From contig NZ_RZHF01000025.1 in assembly GCF_003990185.1 (NCBI RefSeq), positions 186,143 through 250,142 on the forward strand: a stretch of DNA of 64,000 nucleotides, in the 5' to 3' direction. Made by a program: the position numbers and the translations under genes. Below the pieces are notes generated by a model that searched no databases, was not told the DNA's origin, and saw nothing but the letters and a program-made list of their open reading frames with translations. Source of the DNA: Vreelandella nanhaiensis (GTDB lineage: Bacteria > Pseudomonadota > Gammaproteobacteria > Pseudomonadales > Halomonadaceae). Shown in pieces: positions 48,064 to 58,603 of the stretch. The stretch's first letter is position 1; each line of letters starts with the position of its first letter.

Positions 48064-50225
48064 ACACCAACCTCCCGGCTGATACTGCCGAGCTGACGAA
48101 TCGCATCACGGGCCATAAAGGCGTAGATCAGCGCATCCAGCATAGCCGTATCACGGCGCTTGCGGCGCGTGCCCAAAAGATTTAGCAGATCCGTGCGCAA
48201 GACAAGTGCTGCCTCGTCATCGGCAATATCCAGGTGGCCTACGACAGCAGCAACTCCACTGGCCATGAGTAGGCGCACCTCGGCGCTAAGATCGCCACTA
48301 TCGGCCTCCTTGAGCTGCTGCCAGGCACGTTTGGTTAACGCCGCAAGCCCTTCGCCCTGCAACTGTGTCACCAGTAGCGGCAGTATCTCAGCCCCCTGTT
48401 GGGCAGGTGCAAGCCAGTAGCGCCGAGTGATTATCTTGGCGTTTTCAGGATCACGGACTTCACCGTACCAGGCGATCAGCTTATTGCCGGCTTCGCTATG
48501 CACTTCGGCATAAGCAGTCCATAGCTGCATGGCCTGACCGCGAAAACGCACGTTAACGTAATGGCTAAGCATGCTTTCGTTAAACAGCCAGCGTAGCGTG
48601 GAGCGCTCGCCGTGGAAGGATACCCGCTGCGTTGGTGCCACCAGGCTGACCCAGGTCAACTGCTGATCCGTTAGCCATTGCAGGGTGTCCTCTGCAGGCA
48701 GCACGGGAAGTAGATGCGTACTGGCCCCGGCCTTTTCATACTGCGCTTCCAGGCGGGCCTGCCAACCCGCGGGCTGACGATGCTGTAGGCAGGGCAGCGC
48801 CAGCCAAGTGCCCTGCCCGTCAATGCCCATGTCCGGCATGGCCCAATCACAGCCGCGCTCATTGCGCCGTGCTGCCCAGACAATACTCTTGGCAGGTAAA
48901 GGCTTGGCCAACAGCTCACTCAGCTGAGCATCCTGCAATCCGCCAGGTAACGCGCCGATATCCCATGCCGCTTCAAGGGCTGCAAAACCGGTAACCCGCT
49001 GGCGCAGCCGTGTGAGCAGCGATGATAGCCGCCGCCCCTGGCCCAGCACGTCTCGTGACCAGCGCGGCATGCTGATCGGCGCGGCCATCGTTGCGTGGCC
49101 GGTTATCGGCGCCTGGGTTTCCAGTGCTTGACTGACCAGCATTTCAGGCATTGCCACGCTCATATCTTCCGGCACCTGCTGGCCATGAGAGCTGAACAGC
49201 ACACGCATGCCATGGCGGATGACGATATCCAGTACAGGGGCCAGACGGCCTGCTTCGTCCTGTTTGGTAATGATGCAGTCGTCAAGCTCAGCGCCTGCGG
49301 CGCGCGCGGCCTGACGATAGCGAAGCACCACTTCTTCGAGGGTTTCCGGCTGGCTGGCAGCGTTAAGCAATAGCACTAAGCGTACGGAGGAATGCCCTCC
49401 CTGAAGATGTGCAATTTGCTCAATCACACGCTGGTCACGCTGGCTCATGCCTACTGTATCAATCATGACCCACTGCTTGCCCTGCAGCCGGTTCAGCAAA
49501 TCATCCACTGGCTGCTCAGCATCAAGCGCATACATGGGCGTATCCAGCAGCCGGGCGTAAATTCTTAACTGCTCATGAGCGCCGATACGAAAGCTATCGG
49601 TGGTGACCAGCGCCACAGGGCGCGTGCCGTGGCGCATGACAAAGCGGGCTGCCAACTTGGCAGTGGTAGTGGTCTTGCCCACGCCGGTCGGGCCAACAAG
49701 TGCCACAATACCGGTTTGATCGAAAAAGCTGGCTTCGTCATGCAGTACAGTGAGCCGCTCGGTGAGCTGTTGGCGCAGCCAGGCCAGCGGCAGATCGCTT
49801 TTTGCATCAAGCGCCTTGAGCGATTCGGGCAGCCCGGCGAGCACTTCATCGCCAAGCTCAGCGCTGAAACCAACGCGGCCCAGCAGCTCCCGCAGCTGCT
49901 CATAAATGCCGGCTGCTGGCGAGGCAGGTCTGGCGGGATGCGCGTTCTGCTGACTGGACAGCAAGGCGCGCATATCCTGCATTTCCCGCAGTAGCCGCTC
50001 GCTCATGGCCTGCAGCGAATCAGGCTCCCTGGCCGGCTCAGGTAAAGGAGCGACGGGCGCTGGCGTGGTGTCAACAGACGCGAGCGCCTCATCGGCCATG
50101 GCCAGAATTTCAACGCCTTCGTCAATGCGTCGATTGGCAAGAATCAAGGCGTCATCACCCAGGGTTTCGCGTACCTGACGCATGACATCGCGACTGTTTG
50201 CTCCAATAAAACGCCTAACGCTCAT
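48060..50225 (-). CDS. flhF: Flagellar SRP-type GTPase FlhF with long C-terminal extension
   Basis: 721 aa, clearly longer than the 400-500 aa of many FlhF proteins. Residues 1-45 and the variable linker precede the NG GTPase domain, with P-loop GPTGVGKT at 178-185, VTTDSFRIGAHEQL and IDTVGMSQRD. The NG domain ends near 380; about 340 further residues have no recognised motif. FlhF sets where and how many flagella are built. It lies 51 bp after flhA. Confidence 0.93.
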   Translation of the reverse strand: MSVRRFIGANSRDVMRQVRETLGDDALILANRRIDEGVEILAMADEALASVDTTPAPVAPLPEPAREPDSLQAMSERLLREMQDMRALLSSQQNAHPARPASPAAGIYEQLRELLGRVGFSAELGDEVLAGLPESLKALDAKSDLPLAWLRQQLTERLTVLHDEASFFDQTGIVALVGPTGVGKTTTTAKLAARFVMRHGTRPVALVTTDSFRIGAHEQLRIYARLLDTPMYALDAEQPVDDLLNRLQGKQWVMIDTVGMSQRDQRVIEQIAHLQGGHSSVRLVLLLNAASQPETLEEVVLRYRQAARAAGAELDDCIITKQDEAGRLAPVLDIVIRHGMRVLFSSHGQQVPEDMSVAMPEMLVSQALETQAPITGHATMAAPISMPRWSRDVLGQGRRLSSLLTRLRQRVTGFAALEAAWDIGALPGGLQDAQLSELLAKPLPAKSIVWAARRNERGCDWAMPDMGIDGQGTWLALPCLQHRQPAGWQARLEAQYEKAGASTHLLPVLPAEDTLQWLTDQQLTWVSLVAPTQRVSFHGERSTLRWLFNESMLSHYVNVRFRGQAMQLWTAYAEVHSEAGNKLIAWYGEVRDPENAKIITRRYWLAPAQQGAEILPLLVTQLQGEGLAALTKRAWQQLKEADSGDLSAEVRLLMASGVAAVVGHLDIADDEAALVLRTDLLNLLGTRRKRRDTAMLDALIYAFMARDAIRQLGSISREVGV

Positions 50226-50276
50226 GGCTTACCTTTTGTCTGTCAACATTGCCAATGCGTTTATGTACAGCGATCA

Positions 50277-52364
50277 TTATCGCCCTCCCACCGACGTTAT
50301 TACGCGCAGAGTGCGGTCATCCGGGATTTCTGCTTGCGACATCACCACCATATGCCGCAACCGGCGGCGTAAAAAGCGCGACAGCACGCCCCTCAGGGAA
50401 TGTTGAACCACCAGTACTGGTGCTTCACCGCTACCCTCATGCTGCTCCAACGCCTGCTGCGCTTGGGCCATCAGAGTATCCGCCAAACCAGGCTCCATTG
50501 CCCCGTTGCCGTTCATGGCCTGCATCAGTACCTGCTCAAGCTGAGCATCAAGCCCCATAACATTGAGCGTCTCCTGACCGGCAAACCACTGCTGGGTAAT
50601 GGCGCGGCCCAATCCTATACGCACCAGGGCCGTAAGCTCATTGGGATCTTTCTGCTGGCCAGCATATTCCGCCAGGGTATCCAGAATAGTGCGCATATCG
50701 CGGATGGAGACATCCTCTTCCAGCAGGTTTTGCAGGATACGCTGGAGAATAGTTAAAGAAATCGCCTTAGGCACCACTTCTTCTACCAGTGATTTTTGAT
50801 CCTCTCCCAGCTTGTCGAGCAGCTTCTGAACCTCCTGGCGACCCAGCATTTCGGGTGAGTGACGATGTAACAGATGGTTGAGATGGGTAGCAATCACGGT
50901 ACTGGCATCAACCACGGTGTAACCATACACTTGGGCGTGCTCACGCTGATTGGTATCGATCCAGACGGCCGGCAGGCCAAAGGCAGGATCCTGAGTGACG
51001 GTACCCTGCAGCTCGCCAGATACCTGGCCTGGATCAATGGCAAGCCACTTGCCCGGGAGCGCTTCGGCGCGCCCGATTTCAGCACCTTTCATAGAGAGTA
51101 CGTAGGTGTTGGGCGGCAGCTCCAGGTTATCGCGGATATGCACAACAGGTGGTAGAAAACCGACTTCCTGGGCAAATTTTTTGCGCACGCTTTTAATCCG
51201 CCCCAGCAGCTCGCCCTTCTGGCGCGAATCCACCAGCGGAATCAAACGGTGGCCAACTTCCAGCCCCAGCGTATCCACCAGTTGAACGTCTTCCCAGCTG
51301 GCCTCGGGGGTTTCCTGAGTTACCGGTGGGGCGGCAGACATCTCCTCCTGTACTTGAGTCTTCTGCTTGTGACGAATCAAGAACCAGGCTAACCCACCCA
51401 GCAGCGCAGTAAAGATTAAAAAGACCAGGTTAGGCATACCCGGCACCATGCCTAACAGCCCCATGACCATGGCGGCCAAAATCAGCACCTGCGGGTTAAC
51501 GAACAATTGGCTGAGCATCTGCTGACCAATATCCTCACCCTTGTCGGTGCTCACCCGAGATACCGTGACACCCGCTGCGGTCGAGATTACCAGAGCCGGA
51601 ATTTGCGCTACCAGGCCATCGCCTATAGCCAGCAACATGTAGGTTTGGCCAGCAGCGCCAAAGCTCATATCGTGCTGCAGCATGCCAATCATCAACCCGC
51701 CGATGATATTGACCACCATAATCACCAAACCGGCAATGGCATCACCGCGCACAAACTTACTTGCACCATCCATCGAACCAAAGAAATCGGCCTCCTGAGC
51801 GACTTCTGCGCGGCGCTTTTTGGCGTCTTCTTCGCCGATTAAGCCAGCGTTCAGATCGGCATCGATGGCCATCTGCTTACCGGGCATTGCATCCAGAGTA
51901 AAGCGCGCACCGACCTCGGCAATACGCCCAGCACCTTTGGTGATAACCATAAAGTTGATGATGACCAGAATCAGGAAGACCACCAGACCCACAGCGAAAT
52001 TACCGCCCACCAAGAACGCCCCGAACGCCTCGATAACTTTGCCGGCGGAAGCACCGCCTTGGTGGCCCTCCATTAACACCACACGGGTAGAGGCGACGTT
52101 AAGCGATAGGCGCAGCAGGGTAGTGAATAGCAACACTGCGGGGAAGGCCGCAAAGTCCAGCGGCTTCTGCGTAAACATGCTGACCATTAACACCATGATG
52201 GCCAGGGCAATGTTAAAGGTGAAGAGTAAGTCGAGCGCAAAAGGGGGCAAGGGCACAATCATCATGCCCAGAATCATCAGGATGAGCAGCGGCCCGACCA
52301 GTAGTTTCATGCGCACATCGCTCATCCAGTCGCGCTGACTTATTAACTGACTCAAACCTTTCAT
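50277..52364 (-). CDS. flhA: Flagellar export gate protein FlhA
   Basis: 695 aa. The N-terminal half has eight membrane segments and the FHIPEP signature region (GGNFAVGLVVFLILVIINF...KGAGRIAEVGARF), and the C-terminal half is the cytosolic ring that selects export substrates. It overlaps flhB by 4 bp, so the two gate components are made in step. The length is normal. Confidence 0.98.
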   Translation of the reverse strand: MKGLSQLISQRDWMSDVRMKLLVGPLLILMILGMMIVPLPPFALDLLFTFNIALAIMVLMVSMFTQKPLDFAAFPAVLLFTTLLRLSLNVASTRVVLMEGHQGGASAGKVIEAFGAFLVGGNFAVGLVVFLILVIINFMVITKGAGRIAEVGARFTLDAMPGKQMAIDADLNAGLIGEEDAKKRRAEVAQEADFFGSMDGASKFVRGDAIAGLVIMVVNIIGGLMIGMLQHDMSFGAAGQTYMLLAIGDGLVAQIPALVISTAAGVTVSRVSTDKGEDIGQQMLSQLFVNPQVLILAAMVMGLLGMVPGMPNLVFLIFTALLGGLAWFLIRHKQKTQVQEEMSAAPPVTQETPEASWEDVQLVDTLGLEVGHRLIPLVDSRQKGELLGRIKSVRKKFAQEVGFLPPVVHIRDNLELPPNTYVLSMKGAEIGRAEALPGKWLAIDPGQVSGELQGTVTQDPAFGLPAVWIDTNQREHAQVYGYTVVDASTVIATHLNHLLHRHSPEMLGRQEVQKLLDKLGEDQKSLVEEVVPKAISLTILQRILQNLLEEDVSIRDMRTILDTLAEYAGQQKDPNELTALVRIGLGRAITQQWFAGQETLNVMGLDAQLEQVLMQAMNGNGAMEPGLADTLMAQAQQALEQHEGSGEAPVLVVQHSLRGVLSRFLRRRLRHMVVMSQAEIPDDRTLRVITSVGGR

Positions 52365-53530
52365 GGTTGTTGCGCCTCATTACCACCGGCGCCATGCCCG
52401 GGGCTTTCCATTTCCGGGGGTACCGGCAGATTGTCGGGAGTTGGGGGCACCTCGCCTCCTTGTTGTGCAACGTGCTTTAAGCGGTAAGCCCAGGCCATCA
52501 CCTCAGCCACGGCGGTATAAAGCTCAGCGGGCACCTCAGCCTCGAGATCCACATGATGATACAGCGCCCGCGCCAGCGGCGCGGCTTCCAGACGGGGTAT
52601 GCCAGCCTCGCTGCCCAGCTCACGTATTCTGGCCGCGACTGCATCGGCCCCTTTGGCGATCAGCCGCGGCGCGCCCATGCTGCCTTCCTGATACATCAAG
52701 GCTACGGCGTAATGGGTGGGGTTGGTAATAATAACGTCGGCCTGGGGAACCTTGCTCATCATTCTGCCCCGCGCCATTGCCTGCTGCTGCTGGCGAATTC
52801 GTCCTTTTACATGAGGGTCGCCCTCTGACTCCTTATGCTCGCGCTTCACCTCTTCCTTGCTCATGCGGAGTTTTTTTGCGTTGCTCCATAGCTGAAAGGG
52901 AACATCCATCAAAATCACTACAATCAGCGAGAACACCATCAGGCCGGCGGCCTGGGCGGCCATGTTAAGCGCACTGGCCAAGGCCTGCTGAATGGGCTGA
53001 TCCATCAATGACAAAAACTTGCCGACATTGAAGTACAAAAATGCCGACGCCACGCTGCCTATCAGGACCGATTTGGCAATCGCCTTGGCAAGCTCAATCA
53101 GCGCCTGGGTTGAAAAAATACGCTTAACCCCCGCAACAGGGTTCAGCTTGGAAAGCTTGGGCTGCATGGATTTGGCTGACACAATCCAGCCGCCCAGCAA
53201 TGCAGGTGAAACCAGGGCAACCACCGTAAGCAGTAAAAACAGCGGTGTCATGGCAAAAAGCGTACGCTGCCCCAGGTCCAGCGCATTGGTCAGCATGGGT
53301 ATTTCTTCCATGGCCTGGCGGCGTTCGAACAAGAACGCCTGCTCCATGACCATGCCTAGCTGGTCATAGAGCATCATGCCCATGCTCCACAACCCAATGA
53401 CGCCACCCAGCAGGAGTAAAAACGTGGTGAGTTCGCGAGAACGCGGCACTTGGCCTTCCTCGCGGGCTTTGTCTCTACGCCTGGGTGTGGCCTCTTCGGT
53501 CTTTTCCTGGTCGCTATCGTTATCTGCCAT
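52361..53530 (-). CDS. flhB: Flagellar export switch protein FlhB
   Basis: 389 aa. Four membrane segments, then a cytoplasmic domain with the autocleavage site NPTH (IITNPTHYAVALMY), which switches export from hook to filament proteins. The C-terminus is Pro-rich. The start is preceded by a charged, Lys-rich N-terminus (EKTEEATPRRRDKAREEGQ) typical of FlhB. Confidence 0.98.
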   Translation of the reverse strand: MADNDSDQEKTEEATPRRRDKAREEGQVPRSRELTTFLLLLGGVIGLWSMGMMLYDQLGMVMEQAFLFERRQAMEEIPMLTNALDLGQRTLFAMTPLFLLLTVVALVSPALLGGWIVSAKSMQPKLSKLNPVAGVKRIFSTQALIELAKAIAKSVLIGSVASAFLYFNVGKFLSLMDQPIQQALASALNMAAQAAGLMVFSLIVVILMDVPFQLWSNAKKLRMSKEEVKREHKESEGDPHVKGRIRQQQQAMARGRMMSKVPQADVIITNPTHYAVALMYQEGSMGAPRLIAKGADAVAARIRELGSEAGIPRLEAAPLARALYHHVDLEAEVPAELYTAVAEVMAWAYRLKHVAQQGGEVPPTPDNLPVPPEMESPGHGAGGNEAQQP

Positions 53531-53567
53531 GCTGCCACCCGGCCCGCCTGACGCGGCGCACTATAAA

Positions 53568-53593
53568 TTCAGCCGCCCCAAGGGACGGCTGAA
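53568..53593 (-). terminator. Hairpin between cheZ and flhB
   Basis: On the minus strand TTCAGCCG pairs with CGGCTGAA, extended by CCC/GGG, and is followed by TTTAT. It lies 52 bp after the cheZ stop and 38 bp before flhB. Possible partial terminator; flhB may have its own promoter downstream, but none was seen. Confidence 0.45.
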
Positions 53594-53647
53594 CAAAGCA
53601 CTTATTTTGCCAGAGGCAGGTGATGACAAAGTCTTAATAACGCCGCA

Positions 53648-54343
53648 TTAAAAGCCTAATTCATCCAATAAGTCGTCTACCTGGTCCTGGCCTGTGACGA
53701 TATCGGGCGCGTTATCCTTGATTTGCGGACCGTTCAAGAGATCTTCATTACGCCGGGCATTGTCGTTTTTCCACTGATCTTCTGCCTTGCGCTGCATGGT
53801 TTCCCGTACTTGAGCGCCCGGGACGTTGTCGATCAGCACTTGGACAAGCTGATGTTCGATCTCGCGGATCACATCCATCATCTTTTTAATCACCTGGCCG
53901 GTCAGGTCCTGAAAGTCCTGGGCCATCATGATGTCTAAAAGCTCTTTGTTGGTCGCGGCGGTGATGGTCGGCACGTCGCTCAGATAAGCGCGCGTATCCT
54001 TAACCAGCACCTTGGCGTCTTCTAAATCCTTGGGGGCTTCAAACCAGTCAGCCCACTGTTTATCAAGCCCTTCAGCACGCTCGGCCAGCTGATCCTGAAG
54101 CGGCTGTGCCCGATCAATGGCATTCAATGCCCGATCTGCCGCCTGCTCGGTCATGGTGGCCACATAATGCAGCCGATCCCGTGCATCGGGAATGGCTTCC
54201 GCCGCTTTTTCGATCTCTTTGTCCAAACCCAGCTCGCGCATATTGTCACGCAGCATCCGGGTAAGCTTACCGATGCGATGAATTAGATCTTCAGCGGCTT
54301 CTTCGGACATTTGGGCAGAGTCGGTCTGCTCATTCTGACTCAT
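53648..54343 (-). CDS. cheZ: Phosphatase CheZ
   Basis: 231 aa (E. coli 214). Long helices with the catalytic segment [17 protein letters not shown], in which the glutamine that dephosphorylates CheY-P lies, and a C-terminal CheY-binding peptide ([12 protein letters not shown]). It starts 42 bp after the cheY stop. Confidence 0.95.
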   Translation of the reverse strand: MSQNEQTDSAQMSEEAAEDLIHRIGKLTRMLRDNMRELGLDKEIEKAAEAIPDARDRLHYVATMTEQAADRALNAIDRAQPLQDQLAERAEGLDKQWADWFEAPKDLEDAKVLVKDTRAYLSDVPTITAATNKELLDIMMAQDFQDLTGQVIKKMMDVIREIEHQLVQVLIDNVPGAQVRETMQRKAEDQWKNDNARRNEDLLNGPQIKDNAPDIVTGQDQVDDLLDELGF

Positions 54344-54385
54344 TACGGTGTCTCCTCGCTGACCAGGCCCTTAGGCCCAGCCGCT

Positions 54386-54775
54386 TTATTTACCCATTTT
54401 CTCGAAGATTTTATTCAGCTTCTCTTCCAGGGTAGCGGCAGTAAACGGCTTAACCACATAGCCGTTTGCGCCCGCCTGGGCGGCCGCAATAATGTTCTCT
54501 TTCTTGGCTTCGGCGGTTACCATCAGCACGGGCAAATGCTTCAAGCCGTCGTCCTGGCGAATTTCCTTGAGCATTTCCAGGCCGTCCAGATTGGGCATGT
54601 TCCAGTCTGAAACGACAAACTCAAAACTACCCGCCCGCAGCTTGTTCAGTGCGTCCTGGCCATCTTCCGCCTCGTCGACATTGGTAAAACCCAACTCTTT
54701 CAGCAGACTACGTACAATTCGGCGCATGGTAGGAAAATCATCGACTACCAGGAAACTCATATTCTTATCGGCCAT
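54386..54775 (-). CDS. cheY: Chemotaxis response regulator CheY
   Basis: 129 aa, a single receiver domain. Asp12 and Asp13 bind Mg, Asp57 is phosphorylated ([12 protein letters not shown]), and Thr87 and Lys109 complete the switch; the numbering is the same as in E. coli CheY. Phospho-CheY binds the flagellar switch. Confidence 0.98.
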   Translation of the reverse strand: MADKNMSFLVVDDFPTMRRIVRSLLKELGFTNVDEAEDGQDALNKLRAGSFEFVVSDWNMPNLDGLEMLKEIRQDDGLKHLPVLMVTAEAKKENIIAAAQAGANGYVVKPFTAATLEEKLNKIFEKMGK

Positions 54776-54828
54776 TGGTCATCCTCTATTTAATGCACGT
54801 CACCAAGTGACGGGTTACTCAGTCAGGG

Positions 54829-56526
54829 TTAAAAGGCTTCCCACTCTTCGTGGTCGCTGTGGCTTGGCGCTGAACGTGTTGCCGGGGCCGCCGGTACGGT
54901 TTTCTTCACCGTTTTAGGCAGTGACGCGGGCGCTTTCGTGAGCAAGGAAGCGTGTTGAGAGCCTTGCGTGCCCAGCAGTTTGAACACGGCGACTGCCTCT
55001 TCCAAGCGATTGGCCTGCTCTTCCAGCGAAGAAGCCGCAGCCGATGCTTCCTGTACCAGAGCGGCGTTTTGCTGCGTTACCTGGTCCATCTGGCCAATAG
55101 CGTGGCTCACCTGCTCGATACCATCGCTCTGTTCCTGGGAAGCTGCTGAAATCTCATCCATGATGTCGGTCACCCGGCGCACGGCTGTGACTACGTCCGC
55201 CATGGTGGTTCCCGCCTGCTCGACCAGTGTTGAGCCTTGCTTGATCTGGTTGACCGAGGCATCAATCAACGTTCTGATCTCTTTGGCAGCATCGGCACTA
55301 CGACTGGCCAGGTTACGCACTTCACCGGCGACCACGGCAAACCCACGCCCCTGCTCACCGGCACGCGCGGCCTCTACAGAAGCGTTCAAAGCAAGAATAT
55401 TGGTTTGAAATGCAATGGAGTCGATCACGCTAGTGATATCGGCCACTTTTTGCGAGCTGGTGGAGATGCCGTGCATCGTTTGGACCACTTGATCCACCAC
55501 CTGACCACCGTGTTCAGCCGTGGTTGAGGCGTCCGCCGCCAGCGTGCTGGCCTGACGGGCATTATCGGCATTCTGTTTTACCGTGGCGGTCATCTCTTCC
55601 ATGCTGGCAGCGGTTTCTTCAATGGAGGCTGCCTGCTGTTCGGTCCGCGATGAAAGGTCCGCATTACCACTGGCAATTTCCCGGGTGCCATAATGGATCT
55701 CCGAGCTGCCTTCGCGTACCCGCGTTACCATGGCAGTCAGGTTCTGCTGCATGACGGCCATTGCAGTAAACAAGCGGCCAACTTCATTATTGCTCGCTTC
55801 CGGCAGGGGCTGGGTCAGATCGGCCTCGGCAATTTTATTCAAGCGCTTGACTGCGTCACTGAGCGGCGCAGTGACCGTTTTGCGCAGACCAATATAAATC
55901 AGCAGCGTAACAAGCAGGGCGATGCCCACCACAGTGGCGCTGATCAGCGCAAAAACTTGCCCCTGCTCCTGGGCGTCTAGACGGATGGTATCTGCGCGCG
56001 AAAACGCATAGCTGCTGAAAGCAGTGGTGCTTTCAGCAAGGCGGGCCAGAGGATCGACCAGGGCATCGCGCAAATCGTTATAGGTATTGATATCCATCTG
56101 CGCAAAACTTTCGTGCTGCTGTTTGACCAGCACGACCACCTCACGGAAATTTTCAATCAGCTCAGCACCCAAGGCCTCACCTTGAGGCTCACGTGGCGTT
56201 GAAGCAAAATTTTCAAAACGCACTTCGGCCCGTCTAATACGGTCTTCAGCGATCGCTAACTGTTCATTGGCCTCACGCATCTGGCCGACCATCATATAAT
56301 TCGATGCGATTTCCATGGACAGCATAGCTTGGTTAAGCAATGAATCTCCGCGATTAATCTGGCTGAGCTGGTCTCCACTAATGCGGCTATAGATAGCGAG
56401 ATTCTCTTGTGCATTGCGGTCCGATACAAAGCCAATGCCTGCTGTCACCACTATAAGCGTCGCAAAGCAGGCCAGTGCTGCTATGACAGTTGCATGAATA
56501 CTCAGGTTGCGCAGTAAACGTGTCAT
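54829..56526 (-). CDS. Methyl-accepting chemotaxis protein (Tar-like topology)
   Basis: 565 aa. TM1 (about residues 11-33), a helical periplasmic sensor of about 155 residues, TM2 (about 193-216), HAMP (217-270) and the signalling domain with the tip sequence [33 protein letters not shown]. The C-terminus ends EEWEAF, a CheR-tether sequence like NWETF of Tar/Tsr. It lies between cheB and cheY, unlike in E. coli. Ligand unknown. Confidence 0.94.
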   Translation of the reverse strand: MTRLLRNLSIHATVIAALACFATLIVVTAGIGFVSDRNAQENLAIYSRISGDQLSQINRGDSLLNQAMLSMEIASNYMMVGQMREANEQLAIAEDRIRRAEVRFENFASTPREPQGEALGAELIENFREVVVLVKQQHESFAQMDINTYNDLRDALVDPLARLAESTTAFSSYAFSRADTIRLDAQEQGQVFALISATVVGIALLVTLLIYIGLRKTVTAPLSDAVKRLNKIAEADLTQPLPEASNNEVGRLFTAMAVMQQNLTAMVTRVREGSSEIHYGTREIASGNADLSSRTEQQAASIEETAASMEEMTATVKQNADNARQASTLAADASTTAEHGGQVVDQVVQTMHGISTSSQKVADITSVIDSIAFQTNILALNASVEAARAGEQGRGFAVVAGEVRNLASRSADAAKEIRTLIDASVNQIKQGSTLVEQAGTTMADVVTAVRRVTDIMDEISAASQEQSDGIEQVSHAIGQMDQVTQQNAALVQEASAAASSLEEQANRLEEAVAVFKLLGTQGSQHASLLTKAPASLPKTVKKTVPAAPATRSAPSHSDHEEWEAF

Positions 56527-56567
56527 TAGATCATTCCCTTAGCCAAGCATTGTTATAATGAAAAGGT

Positions 56568-57629
56568 TTATACCCGCTGAGCTCGCCCAGAGGCTGCCAC
56601 CATGGCCATTAGACGTGCGGGGATATCATCGAGCGCGACAACTTCCACTGCTCCGCCTACCGCAATCGCCTCACGCGGCATGCCGAAAACCACACAGGTA
56701 GCCTCGTTTTGCGCGATGGTCGGTGCACCTGCCTTGCGCATTTCCAAAAGCCCGGCAGCACCATCCTTGCCCATGCCGGTCAAGATCACACCGATAGCGT
56801 TACGCCCGGCGTGTTCAGCGGCGGAACGAAACAACACATCAACTGACGGACGGTGCCGGTTAACCGGCGGACCGCTGTCCAGGCGAGCTACATAGTTTGC
56901 CCCACTGCGCACCAGCTTGAGATGCTGATCACCGGGGGCAATATAGGCATGACCGGGCAATACGCGTTCGCCGTCGGTCGCTTCCTTTACCGTCATGCGA
57001 CACAGCCGATCCAGGCGCTCAGCAAAGGAGCGGGTAAAACCGCCCGGCATATGCTGAGTGATCAAAATAGCCGGCGCGTTGGCAGGTAAAGGTTCAAGCA
57101 CAGCACGGATCGCCTCGGTACCGCCGGTGGACGCACCGATAATAATCAGCTTTTCGCTGGAAACCAGCGGAGCTTTTAACTGGGCAGGAGGCGGCGTATT
57201 TTTGTGCCGTGCCTGACGCGGGCGAGAGCGTGCGGCCGCCCGCAACTTTTCAGCAATTTCGTTGGCGTACTCCATCATTCCATGACGAATACCCAGGCTT
57301 GGCTTGGCGACAAAGTCGAGTGCTCCCAGTTCAAGCGCACGCAGAGTAATTTCCGAGCCGCTCTGGGTTAGCGATGACACCATTAGCACCGGCATGGGGC
57401 GTAAGCGCATCAAGCGCTCAAGAAAATCCAGGCCGTCCATGCGCGGCATTTCAACATCGAGCGTCAGCACATCAGGGTTGTGTTGTTTAATCAGATCCCG
57501 GGCAACAAGAGGATCAGGCGCGACAGCAACCACTTCCATGTCGGGCTGCGAATTAATAATTTCGGTCAGCAAGTCACGAATAAGTGCCGAATCATCGACA
57601 CACAACACTTTGATTTTGGCAGCGCTCAA
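56568..57629 (-). CDS. cheB: Protein-glutamate methylesterase CheB
   Basis: 353 aa. The receiver domain has Asp12-Asp13 and phospho-acceptor Asp58 ([11 protein letters not shown]). The esterase domain has the Ser-His-Asp triad in [17 protein letters not shown] and GMGKDGA. The start is the TTG at 57627-57629, 6 bp after GAGGAGG, giving (M)[14 protein letters not shown]; the open frame runs on to 57710 but would add unrelated residues. Demethylates receptors together with CheR. Confidence 0.95.
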   Translation of the reverse strand: MSAAKIKVLCVDDSALIRDLLTEIINSQPDMEVVAVAPDPLVARDLIKQHNPDVLTLDVEMPRMDGLDFLERLMRLRPMPVLMVSSLTQSGSEITLRALELGALDFVAKPSLGIRHGMMEYANEIAEKLRAAARSRPRQARHKNTPPPAQLKAPLVSSEKLIIIGASTGGTEAIRAVLEPLPANAPAILITQHMPGGFTRSFAERLDRLCRMTVKEATDGERVLPGHAYIAPGDQHLKLVRSGANYVARLDSGPPVNRHRPSVDVLFRSAAEHAGRNAIGVILTGMGKDGAAGLLEMRKAGAPTIAQNEATCVVFGMPREAIAVGGAVEVVALDDIPARLMAMVAASGRAQRV

Positions 57630-57724
57630 AGCACGCCTCCTCTTGCAATTGACGCTTGATGTGCAGTTCCATGTGCTCGGGCTACCCCGCCTTGAGCGTA
57701 TGAACGGCACGACAATGGTTTGGA

Positions 57725-58603
57725 TCAGGCCCGGGTATATACCGTCTGCCCACGCAGCTTGAATGCATCACTGATGTACGAAAAGTTTTCTGAGTGTCCT
57801 GCAAACAGCAAACCATCAGGTTTCATTAGCGGCGCAAATCGTTTAAGAATCTTTGCCTGCGTCTCTTTGTCGAAATAGATCATGATATTGCGACAAAAAA
57901 TAGCATCGAACGGCCCTTTGACGGGCCACTGCGGCGCAAGCAGATTAAGCGGCATAAATTCAACCAATTCAGATACCTCAGGGCGCACTCGGGCAAGCCC
58001 CTGGTGCTGACCGGTGCCTTTCTGGAAAAAGCGTTTTACACGCGCTTCATCGAGTTTGCGCACTTGCTCTTGAGGGTAAATTCCCGCTCGTGCGCGGCTT
58101 AACGCATCCGTATCGATATCGGTGGCAATGATCTTGGCCTGCGCGGCTTTGGGACCCAGCGTTTCCAGAAGCGTCATGGCCAGCGAGTAAGGTTCTTCGC
58201 CAGTTGAGGCTGCCGAACACCAAATGGTTACCGGACCTTGCTTATGGCGAATATGCTCTGCCAAAAGCGGAAAGTGGTGTGCCTCCCGAAAAAATGCAGT
58301 CAAATTAGTGGTCAGTGCATTGGTGAATGCCTCCCACTCTTTTGCCTCAGGCTGACGCTCTAGGCGTACAAGGTAATCGGTAAAACGCGTCATGTTGTGG
58401 TGCCTCAACCGCTTGGCTAGCCGGCTATACACCATTTCACGTTTATGCTCTGCCAATACGATTCCTGCACGCTGATAAATCAGCTCCCTGATGCGTGCAA
58501 AATCAGCATCGGTTAATACCAGATCCCGTTCAATCTGGTTACCAGACGTCCATTGGCCGGCGTCGACACCCCGTTCGCGTTGCTCAGTCAAAATGCTTCC
58601 CAT
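57725..58603 (-). CDS. cheR: Chemotaxis methyltransferase CheR
   Basis: 292 aa. The N-terminal helical domain ([21 protein letters not shown]) and the methyltransferase domain ([49 protein letters not shown]) are complete, and [11 protein letters not shown] is the substrate loop. The start codon lies inside the last codons of the upstream receptor gene, a 16-bp overlap over its EWEAF tail. Confidence 0.97.
   Translation of the reverse strand: MGSILTEQRERGVDAGQWTSGNQIERDLVLTDADFARIRELIYQRAGIVLAEHKREMVYSRLAKRLRHHNMTRFTDYLVRLERQPEAKEWEAFTNALTTNLTAFFREAHHFPLLAEHIRHKQGPVTIWCSAASTGEEPYSLAMTLLETLGPKAAQAKIIATDIDTDALSRARAGIYPQEQVRKLDEARVKRFFQKGTGQHQGLARVRPEVSELVEFMPLNLLAPQWPVKGPFDAIFCRNIMIYFDKETQAKILKRFAPLMKPDGLLFAGHSENFSYISDAFKLRGQTVYTRA

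Noticed and set aside
57630..57710. Upstream ATG for cheB
   Set aside because: The extra 27 residues do not resemble a receiver domain, and the TTG at 57627-57629 has a near-perfect ribosome site.
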